Shown here: piece by piece, positions 36,358-45,391 of the stretch
How positions within the stretch are numbered: the first letter of the stretch is position 1
Layout of the letters: every line of letters begins with the position of its first letter
Source: Devosia sp. SL43
Lineage (GTDB): Bacteria > Pseudomonadota > Alphaproteobacteria > Rhizobiales > Devosiaceae
DNA length: 64,000 nucleotides
Assembly: GCF_021729885.1 (NCBI RefSeq)
Contig: NZ_CP063401.1
Span: 930,001 to 994,000 of the forward strand
Direction: 5' to 3'
The notes under the pieces: generated by a model
Database searches by the model: none
Seen by the model: the letters and a program-made list of their open reading frames with translations, nothing else
Told to the model about the DNA's origin: nothing
Made by a program: the position numbers and the translations under genes

Positions 36358-37659
36358 GTGTTTCGATCCTTCTTTCCCAATCCTCGTCTGTTCTTTACTG
36401 CGGCGCTCTGCTGGATCGCAGTCGTCATGGTGGCCTGGTACACAATCGGCAGTGGCCTGCAGTCGGTCATCAGTCTGGGGCCGTGGCTCGGCATCCCAGT
36501 TACAGAGGCCAATCCGGAGCCATTCTTCTCCTCGGACAAGGTCTGGCTCTACCAGTATGTTTTGATGTCCGGCTACCTGTTCTGCATTCCCTGGTATTGG
36601 ATCGGCGGCAATCGCCGGTGGTACTGGTGGAGTGTGGTGGGCAGCGTCACCATCATCGAGATTGTCTATTTCAACGTCCAGATCAGCGCCTGGCTCAACG
36701 ACTGGTACGGGAGCTTCTACAATCTCATTCAGACCGCGCTGACGACACCCGGCACGGTAACGCTCGAACAGTTCCTTGGAGAGATCTGGACCGTCGCCTA
36801 TGTGCTGATCCCCAACATCACCGTGCTGGTGATCAACGCCTTCTTCATTGCGCACTTCCTGTTCCGCTGGCGTCGGGCGATGACGTTCTTCTACCAGAGC
36901 CACTGGCAGCACCTGCGTCACATCGAAGGCGCATCCCAGCGTATCCAGGAAGATACGCAGCGTTTCGCCCAAATCGTGGAGGGGCTGGCCGTCTCGCTAG
37001 TCGCCTCAGTGATGACGCTGATCGTGTTCCTGCCGCTGCTGTGGGATCTATCGGCAAACATCACCGAGTTGCCGTTCTTCGGCGCGGTCAATGGCAGCCT
37101 GGTCTGGGTGGCGTTGGTGTCGTCGGCCTTTGGCACCGTGCTGCTTGCCGCTGTGGGCTGGAAGCTGCCGGGCCTGGAGTTTGACAACCAACGCGTCGAG
37201 GCTGCCTTCCGTAAGGAGCTGGTCTATGGCGAAGATAATGGGGACCGCGCCGAACCCGTGACCGTGCGGCAGTTGTTCATCAACATGCAGCACAATTACT
37301 TCCGGCTGTATCGGCACTACCTCTACTTCAATATCGCACGCTACGCTTATCTGCAGGGCTCGAACTTCGTTCCGCTGATCGCCATGGGCCCGTCCATCGT
37401 TGCCGGAACGCTGACGCTGGGCCTATTCCAGCAAGTGAGCAATGCCTTCGGGCAGGTGGAGGATTCCTTCAAGTTCCTCGCGAGTTCATGGACGACGATC
37501 ATCTCGCTGATCTCCGTCTTCAAGCGCCTGCGAGCCTTCGAGGCCAACATTCCCGACACTGCGATCGCCGCCAACGACTATGACGACCCCATCTTCTTGC
37601 AGGAAATGGCTGTTCCACAGACAAGCGATAACCTGCCGCAGCAGCCGGCACAGTTTTGA
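36358..37659 (+). CDS. SbmA/BacA-like peptide antibiotic transporter
   Basis: 433 residues, about seven to eight transmembrane segments, no ATP-binding domain, so it is the SbmA/BacA type and not the ABC-fused BclA type. It matches the family through SGYLFCIPWYWIGGNRRWYW, ISAWLNDWYGSFYNLIQ, DLSANITELPFFG and ASSWTTIISLISVFKRLRAFE. BacA proteins take up proline-rich and NCR peptides and bleomycin-like compounds by proton-driven transport, and affect very-long-chain fatty acids of lipid A. The start is GTG at 36358 with AGGAG seven bases before. Confidence 0.92.
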   Translation: MFRSFFPNPRLFFTAALCWIAVVMVAWYTIGSGLQSVISLGPWLGIPVTEANPEPFFSSDKVWLYQYVLMSGYLFCIPWYWIGGNRRWYWWSVVGSVTIIEIVYFNVQISAWLNDWYGSFYNLIQTALTTPGTVTLEQFLGEIWTVAYVLIPNITVLVINAFFIAHFLFRWRRAMTFFYQSHWQHLRHIEGASQRIQEDTQRFAQIVEGLAVSLVASVMTLIVFLPLLWDLSANITELPFFGAVNGSLVWVALVSSAFGTVLLAAVGWKLPGLEFDNQRVEAAFRKELVYGEDNGDRAEPVTVRQLFINMQHNYFRLYRHYLYFNIARYAYLQGSNFVPLIAMGPSIVAGTLTLGLFQQVSNAFGQVEDSFKFLASSWTTIISLISVFKRLRAFEANIPDTAIAANDYDDPIFLQEMAVPQTSDNLPQQPAQF

Positions 37660-37672
37660 CTACTTGTCTGGT

Positions 37673-37704
37673 GTCTCCCTCCCCAAAACGTTGGGGAGGG
37701 AGAC
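37673..37704. terminator. Strong stem-loop after the bacA-like gene
   Basis: Perfect 14-base stem GTCTCCCTCCCCAA / TTGGGGAGGGAGAC with loop AACG, 13 bases after the bacA-like stop. No T-run follows on either strand, so termination may be inefficient or the stem may protect the mRNA end. Confidence 0.5.
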
Positions 37705-37720
37705 CAGGCAGATCAGGGCA

Positions 37721-37754
37721 AAGAAAAAGGGCCGCTCCCCAGGAGCGGCCCTTT
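37721..37754 (-). terminator. Rho-independent terminator of rpsD
   Basis: On the minus strand a 13-base stem GGAAAGGGCCGCTCC-type (AAAGGGCCGCTCC / GGAGCGGCCCTTT) is followed by TTTTTCTTTG, 24 bases after the rpsD stop. Strong classical terminator. Confidence 0.85.
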
Positions 37755-37777
37755 CCAATTCTGAAATCCGACTGCGC

Positions 37778-38395
37778 TTAGCGCGAGTAGAATTCGACGA
37801 CCAGGTTCGGTTCCATCTGGACCGGGTATGGCACATCCGACAGGCCCGGGACGCGGGCGAAGGTGGCGGTCATCTTGTTGTGGTCGACTTCGACATAGTC
37901 CGGCACATCGCGCTCGGCCAGCTGGGTGGCTTCGAGCAGGACGGTCAGCTGCTTGGAGCGCTCACGCACTTCAATCTTGTCGCCAACCTTGACCTGATAG
38001 GACGGGATGTTGACGCGCTTGCCGTTGACCAGGATGTGGCCATGCGACACGAACTGACGCGCAGCGAACACGGTAGCGACGAACTTGGCGCGGTAGACGA
38101 TCGCGTCCAGACGGCTCTCGAGCAGGCCGATCAGGTTTTCGCCGGTGTCACCCTTGACGCGGGCGGCTTCGGTGTAGAGGCGCTTGAACGCCTTTTCGGT
38201 GACCGAACCGTAATAGCCCTTGAGCTTCTGCTTGGCGCGGAGCTGCAGACCGTAGTCCGACAGCTTGCCCTTGCGGCGCTGGCCATGCTGGCCGGGGCCA
38301 TAGGCACGAGCGTTGAGCGGGGACTTCGGGCGGCCCCAGATATTTTCGCCAAGACGGCGATCGATCTTGTACTTGACTGAATGACGCTTCGACAT
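37778..38395 (-). CDS. rpsD: 30S ribosomal protein S4
   Basis: 205 residues, an early-binding 16S rRNA protein of the small subunit. N-terminal [20 protein letters not shown] and [20 protein letters not shown], and the S4 RNA-binding domain [20 protein letters not shown] with [20 protein letters not shown], are all standard. The N-terminus lacks the zinc cysteines found in some S4 proteins. AAGGA precedes the ATG. Monocistronic, with its own terminator and a structured upstream region. Confidence 0.98.
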   Translation of the reverse strand: MSKRHSVKYKIDRRLGENIWGRPKSPLNARAYGPGQHGQRRKGKLSDYGLQLRAKQKLKGYYGSVTEKAFKRLYTEAARVKGDTGENLIGLLESRLDAIVYRAKFVATVFAARQFVSHGHILVNGKRVNIPSYQVKVGDKIEVRERSKQLTVLLEATQLAERDVPDYVEVDHNKMTATFARVPGLSDVPYPVQMEPNLVVEFYSR

Positions 38396-38436
38396 CGCGT
38401 ATCCTTCTTAACGGTGAATGGATCGCGCCCTCCTCT

Positions 38437-38523
38437 GCCACCCTTGCGGGTGGCCGACAGACCCCAAATATTCAGGAGATCCCGGGTGCGCCTATGGACC
38501 AAAGGTCCGGATAGGTGGGCGCG
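38437..38523 (-). promoter_or_regulatory. Structured region upstream of rpsD
   Basis: Contains a 7-base hairpin GCCACCC-TTGC-GGGTGGC (38437-38454) and, further upstream, GGACC-AAA-GGTCC nested within CCTAT / ATAGG (38491-38515). Ribosomal protein S4 is known to autoregulate its mRNA in other bacteria by binding leader structures; whether this is such a leader depends on the unknown transcription start. Confidence 0.35.
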
Positions 38524-38633
38524 TCATATAAGCGACATCCGCCAAAGTCAAGCTTACCGGGTGGTTGGGATTTATCCCCTGCCGGGCTGCGCGGGCTTGG
38601 CATATGATGCTACCACAGGCGGAGGGCGAGGCC

Positions 38634-39719
38634 ATGGGCGTCGATCTGGGTCGTATCAAGTTCTACACCGGTCCGCGGGATGTGGACCCAGCTGGCGCAT
38701 CCAGCATGCTGGACGACCTGGAAAAGATCATCGTCGACTATCTCGATGGCGCCAAGGCCTCCCTCGATATCGCCGTGCAGGAAGTCGATTCGATGCCGAT
38801 TGCCGAGGCGATCGTGCGGGCGCAGTTGCGCGGCGTCCGCGTAAGGCTGGTGTCGGAGGCGGACTACCTGATCGACGATAACCCCGCCGCCCTGCCCTTC
38901 GTGTCCGACAGCAATCTCGGCAATGAGACCAACCGGCTGATCCAGATGGCCATGCTGCGCGCCAGGGCCTGGGTGCGGACGGATTTCAATCCCAAGATCT
39001 TCCACCAGAAGTTCATCATCCGGGACAAGGTGGGCGTGCTCACCGGATCGACCAATTTCACGCTCACCGACACGCACAAGAACCTCAATCACATCGTCAT
39101 CATCGAGGACGAGACGGTGGCCAAGGAATTCGCCCGCGAGTTCACCGACATCAGCAACGGCCATTTCGGCAAGTATTCGGTGGCGCCGACCCGCAAGCCC
39201 AAGGAACTGATGGTCGACAATGTTCGCGTCAAAGTCTGTTTCGCGCCCGATCACGGGCCAGAAATGGAAATCATGAAACGGATGATGAAGGCGAAGGATC
39301 GCGTCGACTTCGCCATCTTCACCTTCGCCGGGTCATCAGGCATCGATGATACCATGCTGACGATCCACGACAGGGTGAAGCTGCGCGGCGTGCTCGACCA
39401 GGCGCAAGGTACCCGTACGTGGGCACCAACCAAGGCGCTGGCTGCGGCCGGTATCGAACTTTACCTGGCTGGCGGCAACAAGAAGGGCATCCGCAAGCTG
39501 CACCACAAGCTGATGACGATCGACGACAGCCTGACCATCATCGGCAGCTTCAACTATACCGGTCCGGCAAACCTGCTGAACGACGAGAATATCGTCGTGC
39601 TCGGCGATATCGAAAATCCGACCGCCGAACAGAAGTCCATCGCCCTTGCTGCGCGCCAGGAAATCGACCGGATCGTCGCCGATCACGGCACGCCGGTCAA
39701 AGTTCCGGGGATGCCCTAG
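38634..39719 (+). CDS. Phospholipase D-like protein with two HKD motifs
   Basis: 361 residues with both catalytic motifs: FHQKFIIRDKVGVLTGSTNF (H124-x-K126-x4-D131, with GSTNFT) and LHHKLMTIDDSLTIIGSFNY (H290-x-K292-x4-D297). The first domain starts LEKIIVDYLDGAKASLDIAV. There is no signal peptide or membrane segment, unlike cardiolipin synthases, so a cytosolic nuclease-, phospholipase- or PLD-toxin-like enzyme is possible. Start ATG at 38634 has GGAGGGCGAGG just upstream. Overlaps the convergent MFS gene by 4 bases. Substrate cannot be told from sequence. Confidence 0.85.
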   Translation: MGVDLGRIKFYTGPRDVDPAGASSMLDDLEKIIVDYLDGAKASLDIAVQEVDSMPIAEAIVRAQLRGVRVRLVSEADYLIDDNPAALPFVSDSNLGNETNRLIQMAMLRARAWVRTDFNPKIFHQKFIIRDKVGVLTGSTNFTLTDTHKNLNHIVIIEDETVAKEFAREFTDISNGHFGKYSVAPTRKPKELMVDNVRVKVCFAPDHGPEMEIMKRMMKAKDRVDFAIFTFAGSSGIDDTMLTIHDRVKLRGVLDQAQGTRTWAPTKALAAAGIELYLAGGNKKGIRKLHHKLMTIDDSLTIIGSFNYTGPANLLNDENIVVLGDIENPTAEQKSIALAARQEIDRIVADHGTPVKVPGMP

Positions 39720-40957
39720 TCGACCATCTTCTTGTCCAGGCTCCGCTGACTCCGCAGTTCCGGGAAGATGATGCTCCAGGCAATGGCAACGGCGATGGCC
39801 CCCACCCCGCCAACGGCAACCGCTGCGACGGGACCGATAAAATGGGCCACGGTGCCGGCTCGGAACTCGCCGAGTTCGTTGGAGGCTCCGATGAAGACCG
39901 AGTTCACAGCGTTGACGCGGCCACGAACCTCCTCGGGGGTCCAGAGCTGCATGATGGTTTCGCGGATAGTGACGCTGACCATGTCGGCGGCGCCGACCAG
40001 CGCCAGCGCCGGAATAGAAATCCAGACCGTCGTGGAGATACCGAAGACAAAGGTGAAAAGGCCGAACAAGCCGACGAACAGGAACAGCAGCTTGCCCGCA
40101 TGATCCTTGATCGGGAACCGGGTCAGGTAGAGCGCCATGACAATGGCGCCGATTCCCGGGGCGGCGCGCAACAGGCCGAGTTCCTGCGGACCGGCGTGAA
40201 GGATGTCCTTGGTATAGACCGGCAGCAGCGCGACAGCGCCGCCCATCAGCACCGCGAACATGTCCAGCGAGATCGCGCCCAGCACGACCTTGTTGGAGAA
40301 GATATAGCGGAAGCCGCCGAAGATGGTCTCGAGGCTGGTGGCCTGCCCGGCGCTCTTCTGTGCCGGCTTTGGAATCAGCATGACGCAGACCACTGCCACA
40401 ACGAGCAAAGCCGCGCCGGTGCCGAAGGCGACTGTCGGCGCAATGCCATAGAGCAGGCCACCGGCGGCCGGTCCCATGATCGAGGCAAATTGCCAGGCCG
40501 ACGCGTTGACGGTGATTGCGTTGGACAGTGCTTCCGGTGGCACCAGGTTGGGGGCCAGCGACTGCGCGGCGGGGCCCCAGAAGGCGCGCGCCGTGCCGAG
40601 CACGACGAGAATGCCGAAGATCGGCCAGACTTCATGTGCCTCGGCATTGACGAAAGCCAGGAAGCCCAGCGCACACAGCAGCTCGACCGACAGGCAGATG
40701 GCCATGATGCCGCGCCGATTGAAGCGGTCGGCGGTGAGGCCTGTGATCAGAATCAGCACCAGCGCAGGCAGGAAGAGCGAAAGGCCCACGAGGCCGAGCA
40801 GGAACACATTGCCGGTGACGTCATAGATCTGCCAGGCGATCGACACCGACATGATCTGCACCGCGAAGCTGACCAGCAGCGTCGTCAGCCAGAAAAAGCG
40901 AAAGCCGATATAGCTGAAAGCGAGGCGGGATGGGTCGGATGGGGCGTGCGTGCTCAT
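39716..40957 (-). CDS. MFS transporter, MFS_3/EntS-like
   Basis: 413 residues, eleven to twelve transmembrane segments. Typical of the EntS/MFS_3 group: FRFFWLTTLLVSFAVQIMSV, SIAWQIYDVTGNVFLLGLVG, motif A GLTADRFNRRGIMAI, and the late IRETIMQLWTPEEVRGRVNA. Members export enterobactin, macrolides or other compounds. ATG at 40957 gives MSTHAPSDPSRLAF; a weaker TTG start exists 12 codons upstream. Convergent with the PLD-like gene, 94 bases from trmJ on the same strand. Confidence 0.86.
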   Translation of the reverse strand: MSTHAPSDPSRLAFSYIGFRFFWLTTLLVSFAVQIMSVSIAWQIYDVTGNVFLLGLVGLSLFLPALVLILITGLTADRFNRRGIMAICLSVELLCALGFLAFVNAEAHEVWPIFGILVVLGTARAFWGPAAQSLAPNLVPPEALSNAITVNASAWQFASIMGPAAGGLLYGIAPTVAFGTGAALLVVAVVCVMLIPKPAQKSAGQATSLETIFGGFRYIFSNKVVLGAISLDMFAVLMGGAVALLPVYTKDILHAGPQELGLLRAAPGIGAIVMALYLTRFPIKDHAGKLLFLFVGLFGLFTFVFGISTTVWISIPALALVGAADMVSVTIRETIMQLWTPEEVRGRVNAVNSVFIGASNELGEFRAGTVAHFIGPVAAVAVGGVGAIAVAIAWSIIFPELRSQRSLDKKMVD

Positions 40958-41051
40958 GGCCGGAGGAGTGACACGACCGATTGTCGCAGTCAAAGCCTTC
41001 TTGCGTCACGATTTTTGACAGGAAGCCGGCGAACGAGCCAAGCCCCTCGGC

Positions 41052-41858
41052 TCAGTCCTCGGTCTTGGTCGCAGGCTTCTGCCTATTGGGATTGGGCCGC
41101 TCATGCCGCCGGTCAATTGACGAAATCACGCCGCGCAAAGTGCGGATTTCCTGGCTGGAGAAATTGCCGCGGGTAAGGGCCGTCCTCAGATTGTCCACTA
41201 CAGTCGGGCGCTTCTCGGCGCTGGTGAAGAAGCCGGACCCGTCCAGTACCCCCTCCAGATGTTCGAATAGCCCAACCAGTTCGCTTCGTGGCGCGACATC
41301 GGCGAGCGCACTACCGAAGGGCAGGGTCTCGGCCTGACCGGACTGGCGCCGCCACTCATAGGCGAGGATCAGTACCGCCTGCGCAATGTTGAGCGAAGCA
41401 AAGGCTGGCTCGACCGGCAGGGTCACGATCATGTCAGCCAGCGCGACTTCCTCGTTGAGCAGGCCCCACTTCTCGCGCCCGAATAGCAGGCCGGCGCGTT
41501 GTCCGCCGTGAATATGCGCCACAAGCCGCCCGGCGGCTTCGTCCGGACCGATAACGTCCTTCTTCATGTCGCGGGACCGCGCGGTGGTGGCATAGACCAG
41601 AGTCAGGTCGGCAATCGCGGCTTCGAGCGTGTCGAAGACGCGGACATTGTTGATGACGTGATCGGCGCGCGATGCCGTCGCAATGGCTTTTTCGTTGGGC
41701 CAGCCGTCCCGTGGCCGCACCAGCCGCATATCCAACAGGCCAAAGTTGGCCATTGCGCGTGCCGCCGTGCCGATATTCTCGCCGAGTTGCGGCTCGCACA
41801 GAATGACTGCCGGCGTCGGCAGCAGCTCGATCTTGATGGACGTGTCGGTTCCAGCCAT
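41052..41858 (-). CDS. trmJ: tRNA/rRNA methyltransferase, TrmJ family
   Basis: 268 residues of the SPOUT (TrmH) superfamily; TrmJ 2'-O-methylates position 32 of tRNAs, the same nucleotide region thiolated by TtcA encoded 5 kb upstream. Motifs: VILCEPQLGENIGTAARAMA (motif 1), GLLFGREKWGLLNEEVALAD (motif 2) and VEPAFASLNIAQAVLILAYE (motif 3), forming the trefoil-knot SAM site. The C-terminal extension EIRTLRGVISSIDRR is TrmJ-like. ATG at 41858 is the only normal start. Confidence 0.9.
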   Translation of the reverse strand: MAGTDTSIKIELLPTPAVILCEPQLGENIGTAARAMANFGLLDMRLVRPRDGWPNEKAIATASRADHVINNVRVFDTLEAAIADLTLVYATTARSRDMKKDVIGPDEAAGRLVAHIHGGQRAGLLFGREKWGLLNEEVALADMIVTLPVEPAFASLNIAQAVLILAYEWRRQSGQAETLPFGSALADVAPRSELVGLFEHLEGVLDGSGFFTSAEKRPTVVDNLRTALTRGNFSSQEIRTLRGVISSIDRRHERPNPNRQKPATKTED

Positions 41859-41913
41859 GGCACCCAATCTCTAGATTGTGCGCACATACCCCGTTTTCGC
41901 GGCCCGTTGCAAA

Positions 41914-42510
41914 TCAGGCGACGCGATGGCGCGGCGGCAAGTCCTTGACCTTGGTCGAACGCTGCCACTCGCGATCGAGAATGGCAAAATGCAGTTCTTC
42001 GTCCCACTCACCTTGGAACAGGGCATGCTCGCGGTAATGGGCCTCAAGGCGCATCCCCAGCTGCTGCATGAGTTTGATCGAGTGGTGGTTGCGGCCATCA
42101 CAGCGGGCGAACACCCGATGAATGCGGAAATGATCAAAGGCAAGATCGAAGACAGACGATATGGCCTCCCTGGAAAAGCCCTGCCCGGCATAGGCAGGAT
42201 TGATGCAGAACCGAACCTCACCCTGCCCGGCCGTGGCATCGGACCAGTGCAGCGAGACATGCCCGACCAGCTGCTTGTCGCCCTTGCGGATCATGGCAAG
42301 AGTTAGTGTATCGCCCGGGCGCTGCAAGCTCACGTGATTGCGCATGATGTTAAGGGCGCCAGCGACCTCGGCGCGGTCACGCGTGCGGCTGAAAACATAG
42401 CGCTGCACCGAAGGCAGCGCATGATAGGCGTTGAGCCCATCTACGTCGCTCCGCTCGAAGGGGCGCAGCATCAGGCGATCGGTCTCGATGGGAAAAGACA
42501 GTGATGACAT
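41914..42510 (-). CDS. GNAT family acetyltransferase, RimJ/RimL type
   Basis: 198 residues. Begins PIETDRLMLRPFERSDVDGL, the RimJ/L/YdaF-type start. The acetyl-CoA motif is INPAYAGQGFSREAISSVFD, and VFARCDGRNHHSIKLMQQLG, then EHALFQGEWDEELHFAIL, close the domain. A paralogue of similar layout lies 115 bases upstream on the same strand (42626-43207). Could acetylate a protein N-terminus, antibiotic or amino sugar. Confidence 0.88.
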   Translation of the reverse strand: MSSLSFPIETDRLMLRPFERSDVDGLNAYHALPSVQRYVFSRTRDRAEVAGALNIMRNHVSLQRPGDTLTLAMIRKGDKQLVGHVSLHWSDATAGQGEVRFCINPAYAGQGFSREAISSVFDLAFDHFRIHRVFARCDGRNHHSIKLMQQLGMRLEAHYREHALFQGEWDEELHFAILDREWQRSTKVKDLPPRHRVA

Positions 42511-42625
42511 GATAGCGCGCTCCCTTGGCCAACTCTTGTAAGCCCGAAGTCACAACGTCATCGAATGAGCCCAGTTCCTGCCAGCGAATAGAAAATCCTA
42601 CCGCGTCGACGCCGGAAAATTGCGT

Positions 42626-43207
42626 TCAGCCAGGAGTTTGCGGCCGACGCAGGGCATTCCATTCCTGCCACAGTATAGCATAGATATACTCTTCGTCCCA
42701 TGCGCTCTTGAAGATCGCATGTTCGCGGAAATGCGCCTCCCGGCGCATACCCAGCCGCTCCATCAATCGCCATGATGCGTCGTTGCGCGCATCGCAGCGG
42801 GCCGCCAGGCGGTGCATATCGCCAGGGCCGAAGCCGAGATCGAAAATGGCGTTGGCCGCCTCGGTCGCGTAACCGTGGCCCTGATACGCCGGATCAAAAA
42901 TCCAGCCGACCTCGCCCTGCCGGGCATCCACGCTCCGCCAGATCAGCGAGACTTCCCCGATTAGTTGGCCATTGGCATTGAGCTCGACCGCAAGGATGAT
43001 CTTGTCTCCCTCTGCTACCAGCGCCACCTGCCCGATCCGCTGTTGCACGGCCAGGGCGCATTCCTCGCGACTCAGGGGGACGTCGAACAGATAGCGCGCC
43101 ACCTCATCGAGCCGGCGATAGGCGAAGACGGCATCAACGTCACCGCGGTTGAACGGGCGCAACGTCAATCGTTCGGTGACTACAGGATAGGTCGGATACA
43201 GTGCCAT
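42626..43207 (-). CDS. GNAT family acetyltransferase, RimJ/RimL type (paralogue)
   Basis: 193 residues with TERLTLRPFNRGDVDAVFAY, VGWIFDPAYQGHGYATEAAN and ARCDARNDASWRLMERLGMR, and the end HAIFKSAWDEEYIYAILWQE. Same order of motifs as the adjacent gene at 41914-42510 (EHALFQGEWDEELHFAIL), so the two probably arose by tandem duplication and have diverged strongly. ATG at 43207 chosen; upstream in-frame residues to 43288 are unrelated. Divergent from the GFA gene. Confidence 0.87.
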   Translation of the reverse strand: MALYPTYPVVTERLTLRPFNRGDVDAVFAYRRLDEVARYLFDVPLSREECALAVQQRIGQVALVAEGDKIILAVELNANGQLIGEVSLIWRSVDARQGEVGWIFDPAYQGHGYATEAANAIFDLGFGPGDMHRLAARCDARNDASWRLMERLGMRREAHFREHAIFKSAWDEEYIYAILWQEWNALRRPQTPG

Positions 43208-43304
43208 GCCTTCCCCTTCTGGCGGGCGCACTCTTTCTACTGCCGCCAGCAAAAGCAAGATAGCCACGCTTGCGAGCTGCACGGTCACGTGTCAGCCTCA
43301 GACG

Positions 43305-43739
43305 ATGAGCAGCCGTCCTACGATCGATGTTTCAGCCAATTGTGCTTGTGGGCGTGTGCGCTTGGCCATTGCGGGCCGCGTCGCCTCGATGCTGCTGTGC
43401 TCTTGCCTCGATTGCCAGCGCGCGACCGGCACCGGTCACTCTACCGTCGTACTGGTGCCGGCGGACGTGATCACGATCGCGGGCGAAACAAAATCCTTTG
43501 CGCGGCCATGTGATTCGGGGGCGACCTTCACGCATCACTTCTGCCCCGAATGCGGCACGCCACTACATGGGCAGTCGTCGCGGGCGCCCGATATCCGGAT
43601 GATTCCGGCCGGCTTCTTTGCCGGCATGAACGACTGGTTCGACGCCAATCAGTTGATCTTCGCCCGTAGCCGCCAGGAATGGGACCTGATCGCCGACCAC
43701 TTGCCGCAGCATCAGAAGTACCGGGAGAGCCCCGCATGA
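43305..43739 (+). CDS. GFA family (glutathione-dependent formaldehyde-activating-like) protein
   Basis: 144 residues. Zinc-binding cysteine pattern SANCACGRVRLAI, LLCSCLDCQRATG and HHFCPECGTPLHG is the GFA/CENP-V fold, with two zinc sites. Family members include glutathione-formaldehyde activating enzyme but most are of unknown role. Start ATG at 43305. Its stop overlaps the start of the TfoX-like gene (ATGA), so they are co-translated. Confidence 0.89.
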   Translation: MSSRPTIDVSANCACGRVRLAIAGRVASMLLCSCLDCQRATGTGHSTVVLVPADVITIAGETKSFARPCDSGATFTHHFCPECGTPLHGQSSRAPDIRMIPAGFFAGMNDWFDANQLIFARSRQEWDLIADHLPQHQKYRESPA

Positions 43740-44068
43740 GCCTGGCCCTTGAGGAGCTATCCGAGCGCATCCGCGCCCTGACCCCCGACTTGGTGTTGAT
43801 CGAAAAGAGGATGTTCAACGGCCGCGCCTTTATGCATCGCGGCAATATGCTGGTCTGCCCGATCAAGGACGGCACCTTACTGGTACGGGTCGGCAAGGAC
43901 GGCATGAAGGACGCCCTTGCCCGTCCTGGGGCCTCCCCCATGGTCATGAACGGACGGACCATGGGCGGCTTTGTCTTCGTTCAGGGCGACACGATAGAAG
44001 ACGACGAGACTCTAGGCAGCTGGCTGACCACAGCCAGGAATTTCGTCGCAACCCTGCCGCCAAAATAG
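43736..44068 (+). CDS. TfoX/Sxy family N-terminal domain protein
   Basis: 110 residues consisting only of the TfoX N-terminal domain: SLALEELSERIRALTPDLVL, EKRMFNGRAFMHRGNMLVCP and GRTMGGFVFVQGDTIEDDET. Full TfoX/Sxy regulators of natural competence have a second domain, missing here, as in most stand-alone proteins of this sort whose function is unknown. Overlaps the GFA gene by 4 bases; convergent with fabF. Confidence 0.88.
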   Translation: MSLALEELSERIRALTPDLVLIEKRMFNGRAFMHRGNMLVCPIKDGTLLVRVGKDGMKDALARPGASPMVMNGRTMGGFVFVQGDTIEDDETLGSWLTTARNFVATLPPK

Positions 44069-44071
44069 CCG

Positions 44072-45358
44072 TCAGGCTGGCGCCTTGCCGAGCACCAGCG
44101 CAGCATTGACCCCGCCAAAACCAAAGGAGTTGGAGAGGATATAGTCCACCGCCTTGGCCTTGGGCTGGTTGGCGATGAGATCGAACTGTGTGGCCTCTTC
44201 CATCGGGTCTTCGATATTGATCGAAGCCGGCAGCAGGCCGGTGCGCAGCGCCTGGACGGAAATGACCGCCTCGATTGCACCGGCCGCCCCGAGCATGTGG
44301 CCAGTTGCCGACTTGGTTGACGAAATCGCCAGGTCCTTGCCACGGCCCGGGAAGACTGCACCGATACCAGCCAGTTCGGCGGCGTCGCCGACTGCCGTGG
44401 AGGTGGCGTGGGCGTTGACGTAGCCGATCTGCTTCTGGTCGATGCCGGCCATGGTGATTGCGTTGCGCATCGCTACCTGCGCCCCGGAACCGTCAGGCGA
44501 ACCCGCCGTCAGGTGATAGGCATCGGCCGAAGTGCCGTATCCGGCGATCACGGCAAGCGGAGTGGCGCCACGGGCTTTGGCGTGGCTCAGTTTCTCGATG
44601 ACGAGCACCGCCGCGCCTTCCGACAGGACGAAGCCGTCATGCCCTTTGTCGAACGGCCGGGATGCCTTGTCCGGCGTGTCGTTGAAACTCGTGGCCAAGG
44701 CGCGCGAGGCGCCGAAGCCGCCCAGCGATATGGGATCGACCGAGCCCTCGGCGCCGCCAACAACAGCAACCTCCGCCTCGCCAGTCATGATCAGGCGCAT
44801 GCCATCGCCGATGGCCTGGGCAGAAGCGGCGCAGGCTGTAACCGGCGTACCGATCGGACCGCGGAAACTGTGCAGGATCGAGAGCCATCCGGCTGCCAGA
44901 TTGGCGAGAAACGACGGCACCGTAAACGGCGATAGGCGCTTGGGCCCCTTGGTCTGGATAATCTCGATGGCGCGTGCCATCACCGGCGACCCGCCAACGC
45001 CCGTCCCGATGACCGTAGCGGTCGCCTGCTGGTCCTCGAGCGAGGTTGGGTGCCAGTTTGCCTGCTCAAGCGCCTCATGCGCCGCGCCGATGGCATACTG
45101 AATGAAGACGTCCATCTTCTTGATCTCCTTGCCGTCGATGAAATCGGCAGGATCGAAACCGTTGGGATCGTTGGCCTTGGCCGGCACCAGCCCGGCAATG
45201 GTGGCGCCAAAACCCTCCGTATCGAAGCGATCGTTGTGGACAATGCCGCTCTTGCCTGAGGTCAGGCGGCTCCACATGGTGTCGACACCCACGCCAAGCG
45301 GGCTGACGACGCCCATACCGGTAACAACGATCGGATCAGACGGATCAGGCTTCAGCAT
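44072..45358 (-). CDS. fabF: Beta-ketoacyl-ACP synthase II
   Basis: 428 residues. Condenses malonyl-ACP with acyl-ACP in fatty-acid elongation. The active site triad is intact: Cys176 in TPVTACAASAQAIGDG, His317 in VNAHATSTAVGD and His354 in KSATGHMLGAAGA. N-terminal VVTGMGVVSPLGVGVDTMWS is typical. It is about 15 residues longer than E. coli FabF and is not beside acpP, so it may be a second, specialised FabF. A MarR-type regulator lies immediately upstream on the same strand (33-base gap). Confidence 0.92.
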   Translation of the reverse strand: MLKPDPSDPIVVTGMGVVSPLGVGVDTMWSRLTSGKSGIVHNDRFDTEGFGATIAGLVPAKANDPNGFDPADFIDGKEIKKMDVFIQYAIGAAHEALEQANWHPTSLEDQQATATVIGTGVGGSPVMARAIEIIQTKGPKRLSPFTVPSFLANLAAGWLSILHSFRGPIGTPVTACAASAQAIGDGMRLIMTGEAEVAVVGGAEGSVDPISLGGFGASRALATSFNDTPDKASRPFDKGHDGFVLSEGAAVLVIEKLSHAKARGATPLAVIAGYGTSADAYHLTAGSPDGSGAQVAMRNAITMAGIDQKQIGYVNAHATSTAVGDAAELAGIGAVFPGRGKDLAISSTKSATGHMLGAAGAIEAVISVQALRTGLLPASINIEDPMEEATQFDLIANQPKAKAVDYILSNSFGFGGVNAALVLGKAPA

Positions 45359-45391
45359 GCAGGTCTCCTGTAGAAGGTGTTGGACAGCGCA

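Noticed and set aside
39419-41176. 585-codon open frame on the plus strand
   Set aside because: Out of frame with the PLD gene, then antisense to the MFS and trmJ genes; highly Arg/Gln/Asp-rich.
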